A stretch of 45,450 nucleotides of DNA, taken from NCBI GenBank assembly GCA_902465015.1, contig CABQLK010000012.1:1-45450 (forward strand). Reading direction: 5' to 3'. Origin of the DNA: an uncultured Collinsella sp. (GTDB lineage Bacteria; Actinomycetota; Coriobacteriia; Coriobacteriales; Coriobacteriaceae). Each line of letters begins with the position of its first letter. Positions within the stretch are counted from its first letter, which is position 1. Shown piece by piece: positions 17,312 to 25,120 of this stretch. The position numbers and the translations under genes were made by a program. The notes under the pieces were generated by a model, which did not search any database, was not told the origin of the DNA, and saw only the letters and a list, made by a program, of their open reading frames with translations.

Positions 17312-17340
17312 TTGACTAACCCAAGCGAAAACCCTGCTAT
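17312..17340 (+). promoter_or_regulatory. Candidate promoter of the sialic acid operon
   Basis: TTGACT at 17312-17317, a 17-base spacer and TGCTAT at 17335-17340 form a plausible sigma-A promoter with a good -35 and a weak -10. Transcription would start near 17347 and give a leader of about 230 bases before the binding-protein gene. Confidence 0.5.
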
Positions 17341-17370
17341 CCTGCGGGTTGACGAAGACTGATATCTCAC

Positions 17371-17465
17371 CTCGCCGATACATACTGTCTGGCGAATCAT
17401 TTGTCAATGAATTCGGTGAACGGTAGTAAATACCGTTCAAGCGTATGTATGTATCGGTCGCCGAG
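17371..17465 (+). ncRNA. Structured leader: predicted three-way junction upstream of the sialic acid transporter
   Basis: The 364-base stretch between uvrC and the binding-protein gene has no credible gene but folds well on inspection. An 11-bp perfect closing helix pairs 17375-17385 with 17447-17457, and it can be extended by CTCG/CGAG across a 4-base bulge. Inside are two stem-loops: GAATCATT with AATG-A-ATTC (17394-17414, one bulged base, loop TGTC), and a perfect 9-bp stem, TGAACGGTA with TACCGTTCA (17417-17439, loop GTAAA). This would be a cis-regulatory RNA such as a riboswitch-like element. The repeats could instead be paired DNA operators. No known riboswitch class was recognised. Confidence 0.45.
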
Positions 17466-17523
17466 CGCGGCACCTCAGTTGGGTTCGTCGGTAGGTAAGG
17501 TATATATCGTCCGCAAGTTGCGC

Positions 17524-17545
17524 GGGGGCACGTCTAGGTGCTCCC
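17524..17545 (+). promoter_or_regulatory. Leader hairpin close to the binding-protein start
   Basis: An 8-bp stem with one G-U pair (17524-17531 with 17538-17545, loop GTCTAG) lies 20 bases before the ribosome binding site AGGAG (17566-17570). No U-run follows, so it is not a typical terminator. It might be the expression platform of the leader structure upstream. Confidence 0.35.
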
Positions 17546-17575
17546 GAGTAAGATTCTCTATTGATAGGAGAAGAC

Positions 17576-19189
17576 ATGGCCATCATCAACAAGGGTATGT
17601 CCAGGCGTTCGTTCCTCGGCCTCACCGGCAGCGTCGCTGCTGTCGCCGGCCTTGGTCTCACTGGCTGCGGTGGCAGCTCTAGCGACGAGGGTTCCGCTTC
17701 CGGCTCCACCGATTCCGCCAACCGTGGCGGCGGCGTGATCACCGCTGGTTCCGCTTACGCTCCGTCCAGCTTCGATCCCGCCAGCACTGGCTCCGCTGTG
17801 GGCCTGGGTGCTAACTGGCACGTCGTCGAGGGCCTCTACGGCATCGATTACCACGACTACAGCACCTTCAACGAGCTCGCCACCGACGATCCCAAGTCTG
17901 TGGACGACACCACTTTCGAGGTCACCATCCGCAAGGGCGCCAAGTTCTCCGATGGCACCGAGGTCACCGCTGACGATGTCGTTGCCTCCTACACCGCTTG
18001 CGCCGCTTCCGCTACCTATGCTCCGTTCTTCCAGCCCTTCGAGTCCATCGAGGCCAAGGACGCCAGCACCGTGACGGTCAAGACTAAGGTCCCCAACTTC
18101 TCCCTGCTCAAGGATCGTCTGGCCATCGTCCGCGTTACCCCGGCCACCCAGACCGAGGAGGATCGCGCCAAGCAGCCGATCGGTTCCGGCCCCTGGATGT
18201 ACGACTCTATCTCCGATACCGAGATCACCTTGGTTCCCAACCCCGAGTACAACGGTGAGTATGCTGCCGAGGATAAGAAGATCCAGTACAGCATCCTGAC
18301 CGACCCCACCGCTCGCGTTACCGCTCAGCAGGAGGGCTCCACGCTCGTTATGGAGCTCGTTACCGCTGACGCCGTCGACCAGCTCGAGAGCGCCGGCTGC
18401 AAGATCGATAACGTTCAGGGTTTCGGCACCCGCTTCATCATGTTCAACGTCGCCAAGGAGCCTTGGAACAACGTCAAGGTCCGTCAGGCTGTCATGTATG
18501 CGCTCGACACCGAGAAGATGGTCAGCAACACCTTCGCCGGCCTTGCCACCGCTGCCAGCTGCTACCTGCCCAAGAGCTTCACCAACTATCATGAGGCTTC
18601 CACGGTGTACAAGACCGACGCCAAGAAGGCTAAGAAGCTCATCGAGGAGTCTGGCATCACCCCGGGTGCCATCACCCTGCGCACCACCGACAACGAGCAG
18701 ATTAAGGGCATGGCCGCCCAGGTCAAGAACGACCTCGACGCTCTCGGCTTCGATGTGACCATCCAGACCGATACCTCGCCGGCTACCTACGCTGCCATCG
18801 ACGGCGGCGAGGCCTACGATATCCTCCTTGCCCCTGGCGATCCTTCCTGCTTCGGCGCCGACCCCGACCTGCTGCTCAACTGGTGGTACGGCGACAACGT
18901 CTGGATGCAGACCCGTTGCCCGTGGAAGGAGTCCGCTGAGTGGCAGAAGCTCCATGGTCTCATGGACGAGGCTCTTGCCGCCGAGGGCGACGAGCAGCAG
19001 AAGAAGTGGAACGAGTGCTTCGACATCATTGCCGACAACGCCGTTCTGTACCCCGTTGTCCACGTCAAGACCGTCTCCGCTTCCTGGGACGATCCGTCCA
19101 CTGCGCCCAACGGCGAGGCTCTCGATGGCTTCAAGGGCATCGGCACGACGAGCATGTCCTTCAGGGGCGTTGCGACCGTCAAGGCGTAA
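17576..19189 (+). CDS. Family-5 extracellular solute-binding lipoprotein (probable sialic acid ABC transporter, SatA-like)
   Basis: Predicted to capture substrate outside the membrane for the ABC transporter encoded next to it. The 537-aa protein starts with a twin-arginine-like motif, SRRSFLG (R10, R11), a hydrophobic stretch and a lipobox LTGC with lipidated C31, then a Ser/Gly-rich linker. The mature part is a DppA/OppA-type (SBP family 5) fold with recognisable segments such as DDTTFEVTIRKGAKFSDGTE and VRQAVMYALDTEKM. The family is usually annotated as dipeptide/nickel binding, but the downstream sialic acid catabolic genes suggest sialic acid, as for the Haemophilus ducreyi SatABCD system. 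ATG 17576 follows AGGAG. Codon choice is strongly C-ending, suggesting high expression. Confidence 0.85.
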   Translation: MAIINKGMSRRSFLGLTGSVAAVAGLGLTGCGGSSSDEGSASGSTDSANRGGGVITAGSAYAPSSFDPASTGSAVGLGANWHVVEGLYGIDYHDYSTFNELATDDPKSVDDTTFEVTIRKGAKFSDGTEVTADDVVASYTACAASATYAPFFQPFESIEAKDASTVTVKTKVPNFSLLKDRLAIVRVTPATQTEEDRAKQPIGSGPWMYDSISDTEITLVPNPEYNGEYAAEDKKIQYSILTDPTARVTAQQEGSTLVMELVTADAVDQLESAGCKIDNVQGFGTRFIMFNVAKEPWNNVKVRQAVMYALDTEKMVSNTFAGLATAASCYLPKSFTNYHEASTVYKTDAKKAKKLIEESGITPGAITLRTTDNEQIKGMAAQVKNDLDALGFDVTIQTDTSPATYAAIDGGEAYDILLAPGDPSCFGADPDLLLNWWYGDNVWMQTRCPWKESAEWQKLHGLMDEALAAEGDEQQKKWNECFDIIADNAVLYPVVHVKTVSASWDDPSTAPNGEALDGFKGIGTTSMSFRGVATVKA

Positions 19190-19251
19190 GACTCGCTTGA
19201 GTCTGTATGCAGGATGTCGGTCGTTGGGACCGTATCCTCATAGTTGAAACA

Positions 19252-19285
19252 AAGACCCGGGCGGCAACGATGTCGCTCGGGTCTT
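19252..19285 (+). terminator. Intercistronic hairpin after the binding-protein gene
   Basis: A 12-bp stem with one G-U pair (19252-19263 with 19274-19285) lies between the binding-protein and permease genes and is followed by TGTAATG, not a U-run. It may attenuate read-through or protect the upstream mRNA end, giving an excess of binding protein over permease. Confidence 0.5.
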
Positions 19286-19346
19286 GTAATGAGTATCCGT
19301 ACTCATATACCAGTTGGTCCTACCGACAAAAGAAAGGGGAGAGAAC

Positions 19347-20303
19347 GTGAACAACTTGCTACGTTTGATTGGAAGGCGTCTTGTGGCGCTGCCGATCATG
19401 GCATTGGGCGTCACCGTCCTGGTGTTCTTCCTTATGTCGTTCTCCAAGACCGACCCCGCCTACACGGCGTTGGGTGACGGTGCCTCGCCCGAGGCGGTTG
19501 CCGAGTACCATGAGAAGTATGGTCTGGACGACCCCTGGCCCGTGCGCTACGTGCGCTATATGGGCGATCTGATCCATGGCGACATGGGCACCTATGGTGC
19601 TGCTCGCAACTCCGTTGCCAAGCGCATCTCCACGGCCCTGCCCGTCACGATGCAGCTGACCTTTATCGGTCTTGCTATCGGTGCGGTCGTTTCGTTTTTG
19701 CTCGGCGTCATCGCGGCACTGTATCGCGACAAATGGCCGGACCAAGTGATCCGCGTCTTTTCCATCGCCGGCTTGGCAACCCCGTCGTTCTGGCTTGCCG
19801 TTCTGTTGATCCTGCTGTTCTCTTCCTACCTTAAGGTGCTCCCGGCATCTGGTGCTCTGCCTCACTTCACCACGAATCCGGTTGGCTATCTGGGACGTAT
19901 GATCATGCCCGCTATCGCCTTGGCATTTCCGCTGACGGGCCAGATGACTCGTATCGTGCGTACCGCCATGGTCGAGGAGCTCGACAAGGACTATGTCCGT
20001 ATGGCTCGTGGCGCCGGCGTTCCCGAGAAGGTCGTCGTCGGCATCAACGTTCTTCGCAATGCGCTGATCACCCCGGTCACCACCCTCGGTCTTAAGATCG
20101 GTTACCTCATGGGCGGCGCCGTCGTCATCGAGGTTATCTTCAACCTCCCCGGCATGGGCACCGCGATTCTGCAGGGCGTTCAGGGCAACGAGGCGAACCT
20201 GGTTCAGGGCGTCGTTATCGTCGTTGCTCTTGCCTTCATCATCATCAACATCGTGGTTGACATGCTCTACCTGCTCATCAACCCGCGCATCAGGACGGTG
20301 TAG
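19347..20303 (+). CDS. ABC transporter permease, DppB/OppB family (SatB-like)
   Basis: Predicted membrane subunit of the putative sialic acid importer. The 318-aa protein has six predicted hydrophobic segments and the DppB layout: an N-terminal helix beginning LIGRRLVALPIMALGVTVLV, an external loop, and the EAA-type cytosolic motif YVRMARGAGVPEKVVVGINV that docks to the ATPases. It ends in NPRIRTV, typical of this family. The start is GTG 19347 after AAAGGGGAG; an upstream in-frame ATG at 19314 lacks a site. The next gene begins three bases after its stop. Confidence 0.88.
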   Translation: MNNLLRLIGRRLVALPIMALGVTVLVFFLMSFSKTDPAYTALGDGASPEAVAEYHEKYGLDDPWPVRYVRYMGDLIHGDMGTYGAARNSVAKRISTALPVTMQLTFIGLAIGAVVSFLLGVIAALYRDKWPDQVIRVFSIAGLATPSFWLAVLLILLFSSYLKVLPASGALPHFTTNPVGYLGRMIMPAIALAFPLTGQMTRIVRTAMVEELDKDYVRMARGAGVPEKVVVGINVLRNALITPVTTLGLKIGYLMGGAVVIEVIFNLPGMGTAILQGVQGNEANLVQGVVIVVALAFIIINIVVDMLYLLINPRIRTV

Positions 20304-20306
20304 ATT

Positions 20307-22322
20307 ATGGTAAAGATTCGAGAGAAGCAAACCGAGCAGCTCGAGAAGGCTGCCTCCAAGGGGCTCAAGCTCGGTGGCTGGAAGAAGATGACGCTGTCTT
20401 CTAAGATTGCCGCCGTCGTGCTGGTGCTGGTCGCCCTGACTGCGATTCTGGCGCCCCTTCTTGCCCCCTATAGCCCGGTCGAGATCTTTACGGCTCGCCA
20501 GGCTCCCGGCAACGGATTTATCTTCGGTACCGACGATAAGGGTCGCGACATTCTGTCGCGTATGCTCTACGGTGGTCGTTACTCGCTGATTATCGGCTTT
20601 GGCGCCACTGCCATGGCTCTGGTCTGCGGCTCGGTCGTGGGCGCCCTTGCAGCGGTTTCGCGCAAGGCTGTCTCCGAGACGATCATGCGTATCCTGGACA
20701 TCATCATGTCCATCCCGGGCATCGCCCTCGCTGCCGTCTTCGTCTCCATCCTGGGCAACTCCGTGCCGTCGATCATCTTCGCCATCGGCTTTATGTACAC
20801 TCCGCAGATTGCCCGTATCGTGCGCGCCAACATCGTGTCCGAGTACGGCGAGGACTATGTTCGCGCGGTCATCGTTTCCGGCGCCAAGGCTCCGTGGATT
20901 TTGATCAAGCATGTTCTGCGTAACTGCATTGCCCCGATCATGGTCTTCACCGTTACGCTGGTCGCCGACGCCATCATCTTCGAGGCCTCGCTGACCTTCA
21001 TCGGCGCTGGTATCCAGGAGCCCACCGCTACCTGGGGCAACATCCTCGCCGACGCCCGCGGCGGCGTGCTCGCCGGTCGTTGGTGGCAGGCGCTGTTCCC
21101 GGGCCTGGCCATCATGATCACCTGCCTGGCGCTCAACATCCTCTCCGAGGGCATTACCGACGCCATGGCCGCTGCTCCCTCCGCCGCCCTGGATCCTACC
21201 GATTCCTCCAAGCGTCGCGAGGCCGATCTGCTGGTCTCCGACCCCGTTCGCGCCTACAAGGAGCAGGCCCAGTCCCTCTCCGCTCGCCTTGGCGCCCTGC
21301 GCGATGTCGAGCTCAAGCGTGACGATCGCCATGTGCCCGACGAGTCTGTCGAACCGATTCTCTCGGTCCGTGACTTCTGCATTCAGTTTGAGCATCACGG
21401 TGATATCAACGTCGTCGACCATGTCAACTTTGACGTCCGTCCTGGTCAGACCATGGGCCTGGTGGGCGAGTCCGGTTGCGGTAAGTCCATCACCACGCTG
21501 GCCATCATGGGCCTGACCGATGAGGACGAGCACCTTTCCGGCGAGGTCCTCTGGGAGGGCCGCGACCTGCTCAAGATGAGCAAGAAGGAGTGGTTCGGCC
21601 TGCGCGGTACCGATATCGCTATGGTCTACCAGGACGCCCTGTCCTCGCTTAACCCCTCCATGCTCATTTCCGCCCAGATGAAGCAGCTCACCAAGCGTGG
21701 CGGCACCCGTAGCGCCGAGGAGCTCCTGGAGCTCGTGGGCCTCGATCCCAAGCGCACGCTCGAGAGCTATCCGCACGAGCTTTCCGGCGGCCAGCGTCAG
21801 CGCGTCCTGATCGCTATGGCCCTTACCCGCGACCCCAAGCTGGTCATCTGCGACGAGCCCACGACCGCTCTGGACGTTACCGTCCAGAAGCAGGTCATCA
21901 AGCTGCTCAACGATCTTCAGGCCAAGCTCGGCTTTGCCATGATCTTCGTTTCGCATGACCTGGCTCTGGTCGCCGAGGTTGCCCATAACATCACGGTTAT
22001 GTACGCCGGTCAGGTTATCGAGCAGGCACCCACCAAGGAGCTGCTCACCAACCCGATTCACGAGTACACCCGCGGTCTTCTGGGTTCCGTTCTGTCCATC
22101 GAGAGCGGTTCGGGCCGCCTGCACCAGGTGCCCGGCGCCGTTCCGAGCCCGCGCGATTTCCCCAAGGGCGATCGCTTCGCGCCCCGCTCGAGCCATCCGC
22201 GCATTGGCCTGGACACCCGTCCGGTCTTCAAGCGTGTGCCCGGCACCGAGCACTTCTATTCCGAGCTCCCCGACGAGGTGCTCAAGGCAAATGGTTTGAC
22301 CCCTCACGCGGAGGTGATGTAG
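20307..22322 (+). CDS. ABC transporter permease/ATP-binding fusion protein (SatC-like)
   Basis: One open frame of 671 aa joins a DppC-type permease (about residues 1-290) to a DppD-type ATPase (about 350-620) through a polar linker of about 60 residues. The permease part has GTDDKGRDILSRMLYGGRYS and the EAA motif YVRAVIVSGAKAPWILIKHV. The ATPase part has Walker A GESGCGKS at 387-394, signature LSGGQ at 492-496, CDEPTTALD and the switch histidine in VSHDL. A permease-ATPase fusion of this order is, to my knowledge, also the arrangement of SatC in the H. ducreyi sialic acid transporter. The frame is continuous with no sign of a sequencing artefact. The ATPase gene follows immediately. Confidence 0.9.
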   Translation: MVKIREKQTEQLEKAASKGLKLGGWKKMTLSSKIAAVVLVLVALTAILAPLLAPYSPVEIFTARQAPGNGFIFGTDDKGRDILSRMLYGGRYSLIIGFGATAMALVCGSVVGALAAVSRKAVSETIMRILDIIMSIPGIALAAVFVSILGNSVPSIIFAIGFMYTPQIARIVRANIVSEYGEDYVRAVIVSGAKAPWILIKHVLRNCIAPIMVFTVTLVADAIIFEASLTFIGAGIQEPTATWGNILADARGGVLAGRWWQALFPGLAIMITCLALNILSEGITDAMAAAPSAALDPTDSSKRREADLLVSDPVRAYKEQAQSLSARLGALRDVELKRDDRHVPDESVEPILSVRDFCIQFEHHGDINVVDHVNFDVRPGQTMGLVGESGCGKSITTLAIMGLTDEDEHLSGEVLWEGRDLLKMSKKEWFGLRGTDIAMVYQDALSSLNPSMLISAQMKQLTKRGGTRSAEELLELVGLDPKRTLESYPHELSGGQRQRVLIAMALTRDPKLVICDEPTTALDVTVQKQVIKLLNDLQAKLGFAMIFVSHDLALVAEVAHNITVMYAGQVIEQAPTKELLTNPIHEYTRGLLGSVLSIESGSGRLHQVPGAVPSPRDFPKGDRFAPRSSHPRIGLDTRPVFKRVPGTEHFYSELPDEVLKANGLTPHAEVM

Positions 22323-23150
22323 ATGAGCGAGACCGCAGTCAACGGCGTCGAGCCGATCATCTTCCTTGATGACGTCCACGTCACCTTTAGGACCCGTACC
22401 GGCTCGATTCTGCACCCCAACCTGGTTCACGCCGTCCAGGGTGTAACGATTAAGCTCATGCCCGGTCAGACGATCGGCATCGTCGGCGAGTCCGGTTGCG
22501 GTAAGTCCACCACCGCCAACGTCATGTGCGGCCTGCAGGCCCCCACGAGCGGCAAGGTCTACTTTAAGGGCAAGGACGTTACCAAGCGTACCGCCGAGGA
22601 CCGTCGTCACATGGGTCGCGTCATCTCGGTCGTGTTCCAGAACCCGGCCACGGCGCTCAACCCGCGCATGGTCGTTCGCGAGCAGCTGCTCGACCCCATG
22701 CGCGTCCACAATCTGGGAACCGAGGCAGAGCAGGAGAAGCGCGTCAAGGAGCTCTTGGAGCTCACCGGTCTGCCCAGCTCCGCTGCCGAGGTTCTTCCCG
22801 GCCAGCTTTCGGGCGGCCAGCGCCAGCGCGTCGCAATTGCCCGTGCCCTGTCGCTGAACCCCGATGCCATCATCGCCGACGAGCCCACCTCGGCTCTGGA
22901 CGTTTCGGTCCGCGCGCAGATTCTGAACCTGCTGACCGACCTTAAAAAGGAGCTCGGCCTGGCCATGGTGTTCATTAGCCATGACATCCAGACGGTCCGC
23001 TATATCTCTGACGACATCATCGTTATGAATGGCGGCAAGATCGTCGAGCAGGGCGAGGCCAAGCAGGTCTTCCAGCATCCTCAGGACCCCTACACCAAGA
23101 TGCTGCTCGGCGCTGCGCCGTCGCTGCTTCATCCCAAGCTCGGCGAGTAG
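22323..23150 (+). CDS. ABC transporter ATP-binding protein, DppF/OppF family (SatD-like)
   Basis: Second ATPase of the putative sialic acid importer, expected to pair with the ATPase half of the preceding fusion. The 275-aa protein has Walker A GESGCGKS from residue 55, a Q-loop in VFQNPATALNP, signature LSGGQRQR, Walker B ADEPTSALD and the histidine in ISHD. It lacks the C-terminal Cys-rich tail seen in the OppD and OppF proteins later in the window. ATG 22323 directly follows the TAG of the fusion gene, with GGAGGTG at 22310-22316, so translation is coupled. Confidence 0.9.
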   Translation: MSETAVNGVEPIIFLDDVHVTFRTRTGSILHPNLVHAVQGVTIKLMPGQTIGIVGESGCGKSTTANVMCGLQAPTSGKVYFKGKDVTKRTAEDRRHMGRVISVVFQNPATALNPRMVVREQLLDPMRVHNLGTEAEQEKRVKELLELTGLPSSAAEVLPGQLSGGQRQRVAIARALSLNPDAIIADEPTSALDVSVRAQILNLLTDLKKELGLAMVFISHDIQTVRYISDDIIVMNGGKIVEQGEAKQVFQHPQDPYTKMLLGAAPSLLHPKLGE

Positions 23151-23166
23151 CCTCGCTTTCCCTCCC

Positions 23167-23194
23167 GTGCGCCCGGTTCACTTACCGGGCGCAC
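23167..23194 (+). terminator. Intercistronic hairpin after the transporter genes
   Basis: A perfect 11-bp GC-rich stem (23167-23177 with 23184-23194, loop TCACTT) follows the last transporter gene. The next bases are CTCCGTTG, so it lacks a U-run and would act as an RNA-stability or attenuating element. Confidence 0.55.
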
Positions 23195-23230
23195 CTCCGT
23201 TGCGATTTCGAAAGGCTGGGTTCACGAGCC

Positions 23231-24208
23231 ATGCCAAGTGCTCAGGAGCTACAACAGCAATTTGGTGAATATCGAGGCGCTATGCCCCGTCCATCGGATT
23301 TCGATCTCTTTTGGAAGGACCGCATGGCCGAGGCCGACGCCGTCGAGCTCGACTATGCGATTGAGGCGGCTTCGGTTGCGGATTCCGCGACCTGTCGGTT
23401 TTTCGACCTCTGGTACACCGGCATGTGTGGTGCACGCATGCATGCCAAGTATCTCAAGCCGGTTTCGGACGAGCCCGTGCCGCTGGTGCTACAGTTCCAC
23501 GGCTATCCGGGTGCAAGCCGCAGCTGGTTTGAGCAGGCGTCGTTTGCGGGCATGGGCATGGCACTCATCGCTCTCGATTGTCCTGGCCAGGGTGGCCCCT
23601 CCGAGGATATTGGTGGATTTGAAGGCACGACGGTTGCTGGGCATATCGTCGCCGGTATCGACGGCGACCCGGCCAACCTCTACTATGTCCGCTTGCACCA
23701 AGATATTCGCATTCTGTGCCGCATCGTTCGCGAGCTCGAGGGCATCGATCTTTCCCGCGTATTTGTGAACGGCGCGTCGCAGGGCGGCGGTCTGGGCATT
23801 GCTACCTGTGCGCTTAACAGCGAGCTTATCAATCGCGCCGCCATCCTCTATCCCTTCCTGTCAGATTTCCGCCTGGTCTGGGATTTGGATGCCGACGACA
23901 TTGCCTACGAGGGCCTGCGCTATTGGTCTCGCTGGTTTGACGAAGACTCGACTCGTATTGACGAAGCCTATACCAAGCTGGCGTACTTCGATTCCAAGAA
24001 CTTTGCCCCTATGGTCAAATGCCCCGTGCTGTTTGGCACCGGCACAGCCGATATCGTCTGTCCGCCAGCGACGCAGTTTGCGGTCTATAACAACCTGACC
24101 TGCGAAAAGCGTCATGAGTTCTTTGAAGGCTTTGGCCACGAGGAGATTCAGGATTTTGACGATCTGATCATTCCGTTTTTCTGCAAGGGAGGGGAGGCTC
24201 ATGTCTAA
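23231..24208 (+). CDS. CE7-family acetylesterase (acetylxylan esterase / cephalosporin-C deacetylase type), possible sialate O-acetylesterase
   Basis: An alpha/beta hydrolase of 325 aa predicted to remove O-acetyl groups from a sugar. It has the CE7 layout: the N-terminal RPSDFDLFWKDRM segment, oxyanion loop QFHGYPG, nucleophile S183 in GASQGGG, acid D274 in GTADIVCPP and H303 in GFGHEE. The usual RGQ motif reads PGQ. Acetylxylan-esterase-type genes are also found in nan clusters of other Gram-positive bacteria, and here it lies between the transporter and the lyase, so de-O-acetylation of imported sialic acid is a reasonable inference. No signal peptide is seen, so it should act inside the cell. 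The ribosome binding site is weak (AAAGG, 15 bases upstream). Confidence 0.82.
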   Translation: MPSAQELQQQFGEYRGAMPRPSDFDLFWKDRMAEADAVELDYAIEAASVADSATCRFFDLWYTGMCGARMHAKYLKPVSDEPVPLVLQFHGYPGASRSWFEQASFAGMGMALIALDCPGQGGPSEDIGGFEGTTVAGHIVAGIDGDPANLYYVRLHQDIRILCRIVRELEGIDLSRVFVNGASQGGGLGIATCALNSELINRAAILYPFLSDFRLVWDLDADDIAYEGLRYWSRWFDEDSTRIDEAYTKLAYFDSKNFAPMVKCPVLFGTGTADIVCPPATQFAVYNNLTCEKRHEFFEGFGHEEIQDFDDLIIPFFCKGGEAHV

Positions 24209-25052
24209 GTGCGAGAGCAATGTTGACGAGCTGATTGTCCCCGGACACGTGGGAATTCCTGGAACGGTTTCGTCAGGGCTCGCAGAATATCGGGACTGGC
24301 GCGGTGATGTCCAAGCAGATGTTTCTGATTTAGAGACATGCGCTTCGAATCTTGAGATTCAAGGCCTGGCCATAACGGCGATTGACTTTGTTAACCCCTG
24401 CGCCCGTTACTCGGAGGTCTCCTTTGAGCTCGGTGACGATGCGATTCACGCTCGTTTGATCGAGCCTGTCGGTCGTGCCCGAGTATCTGAGCGCGTGCCG
24501 CTGTGCCTGATGTTCCACGACATCGATCGGCCTGTGCGCGGCTGGCATCACATGACGAGATTTGCCGCCATGGGGTATGCCGTTCTCGCGCTGGATGACG
24601 ATGTTGCTGGTGCGGACGACCTGCAGCGGGGGATTTCTTCGCCCGCTTTTGTCGAGCGCGTCCGTTGGGGTTGCGCGCTGGCGAAGGTGGCGCGCAATCT
24701 TGATGGCATGGACCCCGACCGCATCTTTGCATGGGGCGAGGGTCTTGGCGGCGGAGTCGCGCTGGCGGTTTCTGCTCTGGACGAGCGGGGCCTCGCCTGC
24801 ACGGCGGTTGCCAATCCGCTTCCTGGCGGCCTCGAGGCGCTGTCGTCTCGGGTGCGCGGATCGGTGCTCATGGGCACATCGCTTATGGATACCGCGAGCG
24901 ATCCCAAGGATCAGTTTGCCGTATTCAACGGTCTTGAGTGTGACCGGAGGCATATCATCTATGCCAAATACGCTCACGAGCGCATCAATGCGTTCGAAAA
25001 CGAAGTCGTCGACTTTTTTAACCAAACGTTCTATCCGTGTTCTTTGGCCTAG
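24201..25052 (+). CDS. Acetylesterase-like protein lacking the catalytic serine (probable pseudoenzyme)
   Basis: A 283-aa paralogue of the preceding esterase, overlapping it by 8 bases. The two share the same fold landmarks: MFHDIDRP matches QFHGYPG, the C-terminal DQFAVFNGLECDRRH matches TQFAVYNNLTCEKRH, and H259 in YAHERI occupies the catalytic histidine position. The nucleophile elbow, however, reads GEGLGGG where the active copy has GASQGGG, so the serine is glycine (G181), and the acid loop is altered. It is therefore unlikely to be an esterase by the usual mechanism. It may be a binding or partner subunit, or a diverging duplicate. The frame is intact and in operon context, so it is not an obvious pseudogene. 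Confidence 0.75.
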   Translation: MSKCESNVDELIVPGHVGIPGTVSSGLAEYRDWRGDVQADVSDLETCASNLEIQGLAITAIDFVNPCARYSEVSFELGDDAIHARLIEPVGRARVSERVPLCLMFHDIDRPVRGWHHMTRFAAMGYAVLALDDDVAGADDLQRGISSPAFVERVRWGCALAKVARNLDGMDPDRIFAWGEGLGGGVALAVSALDERGLACTAVANPLPGGLEALSSRVRGSVLMGTSLMDTASDPKDQFAVFNGLECDRRHIIYAKYAHERINAFENEVVDFFNQTFYPCSLA

Positions 25053-25096
25053 GCGGCCTGGACACTGCCAACAAGAGTGGGTGGCACAGGGCCGCC
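25052..25096 (+). repeat. Intercistronic hairpin before the aldolase gene
   Basis: GGCGGCC at 25052-25058 pairs with GGCCGCC at 25090-25096, with further weaker pairing inside (TGCC with GGCA). It occupies the gap between the esterase-like gene and the aldolase gene and has no U-run. Confidence 0.4.
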
Positions 25097-25120
25097 CGCC
25101 AGACAACTAAGGAGATTCTT

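Noticed and set aside
17401..17682. 93-codon frame overlapping the sialic acid operon leader
   Set aside because: It extends out of frame into the binding-protein gene and has no ribosome binding site. The nucleotide pairing in the leader is the more convincing signal.
20307..22322. Permease-ATPase fusion as an assembly error
   Set aside because: The frame is continuous through a well-formed linker with the same codon bias as its flanks, and comparable fusions are known in this transporter family.
19359..23132. Minus-strand open frame of 1257 codons opposite the transporter genes
   Set aside because: It covers three clearly recognisable transporter genes and reads as a low-complexity Asp/Gly/His/Arg-rich sequence with no motif.
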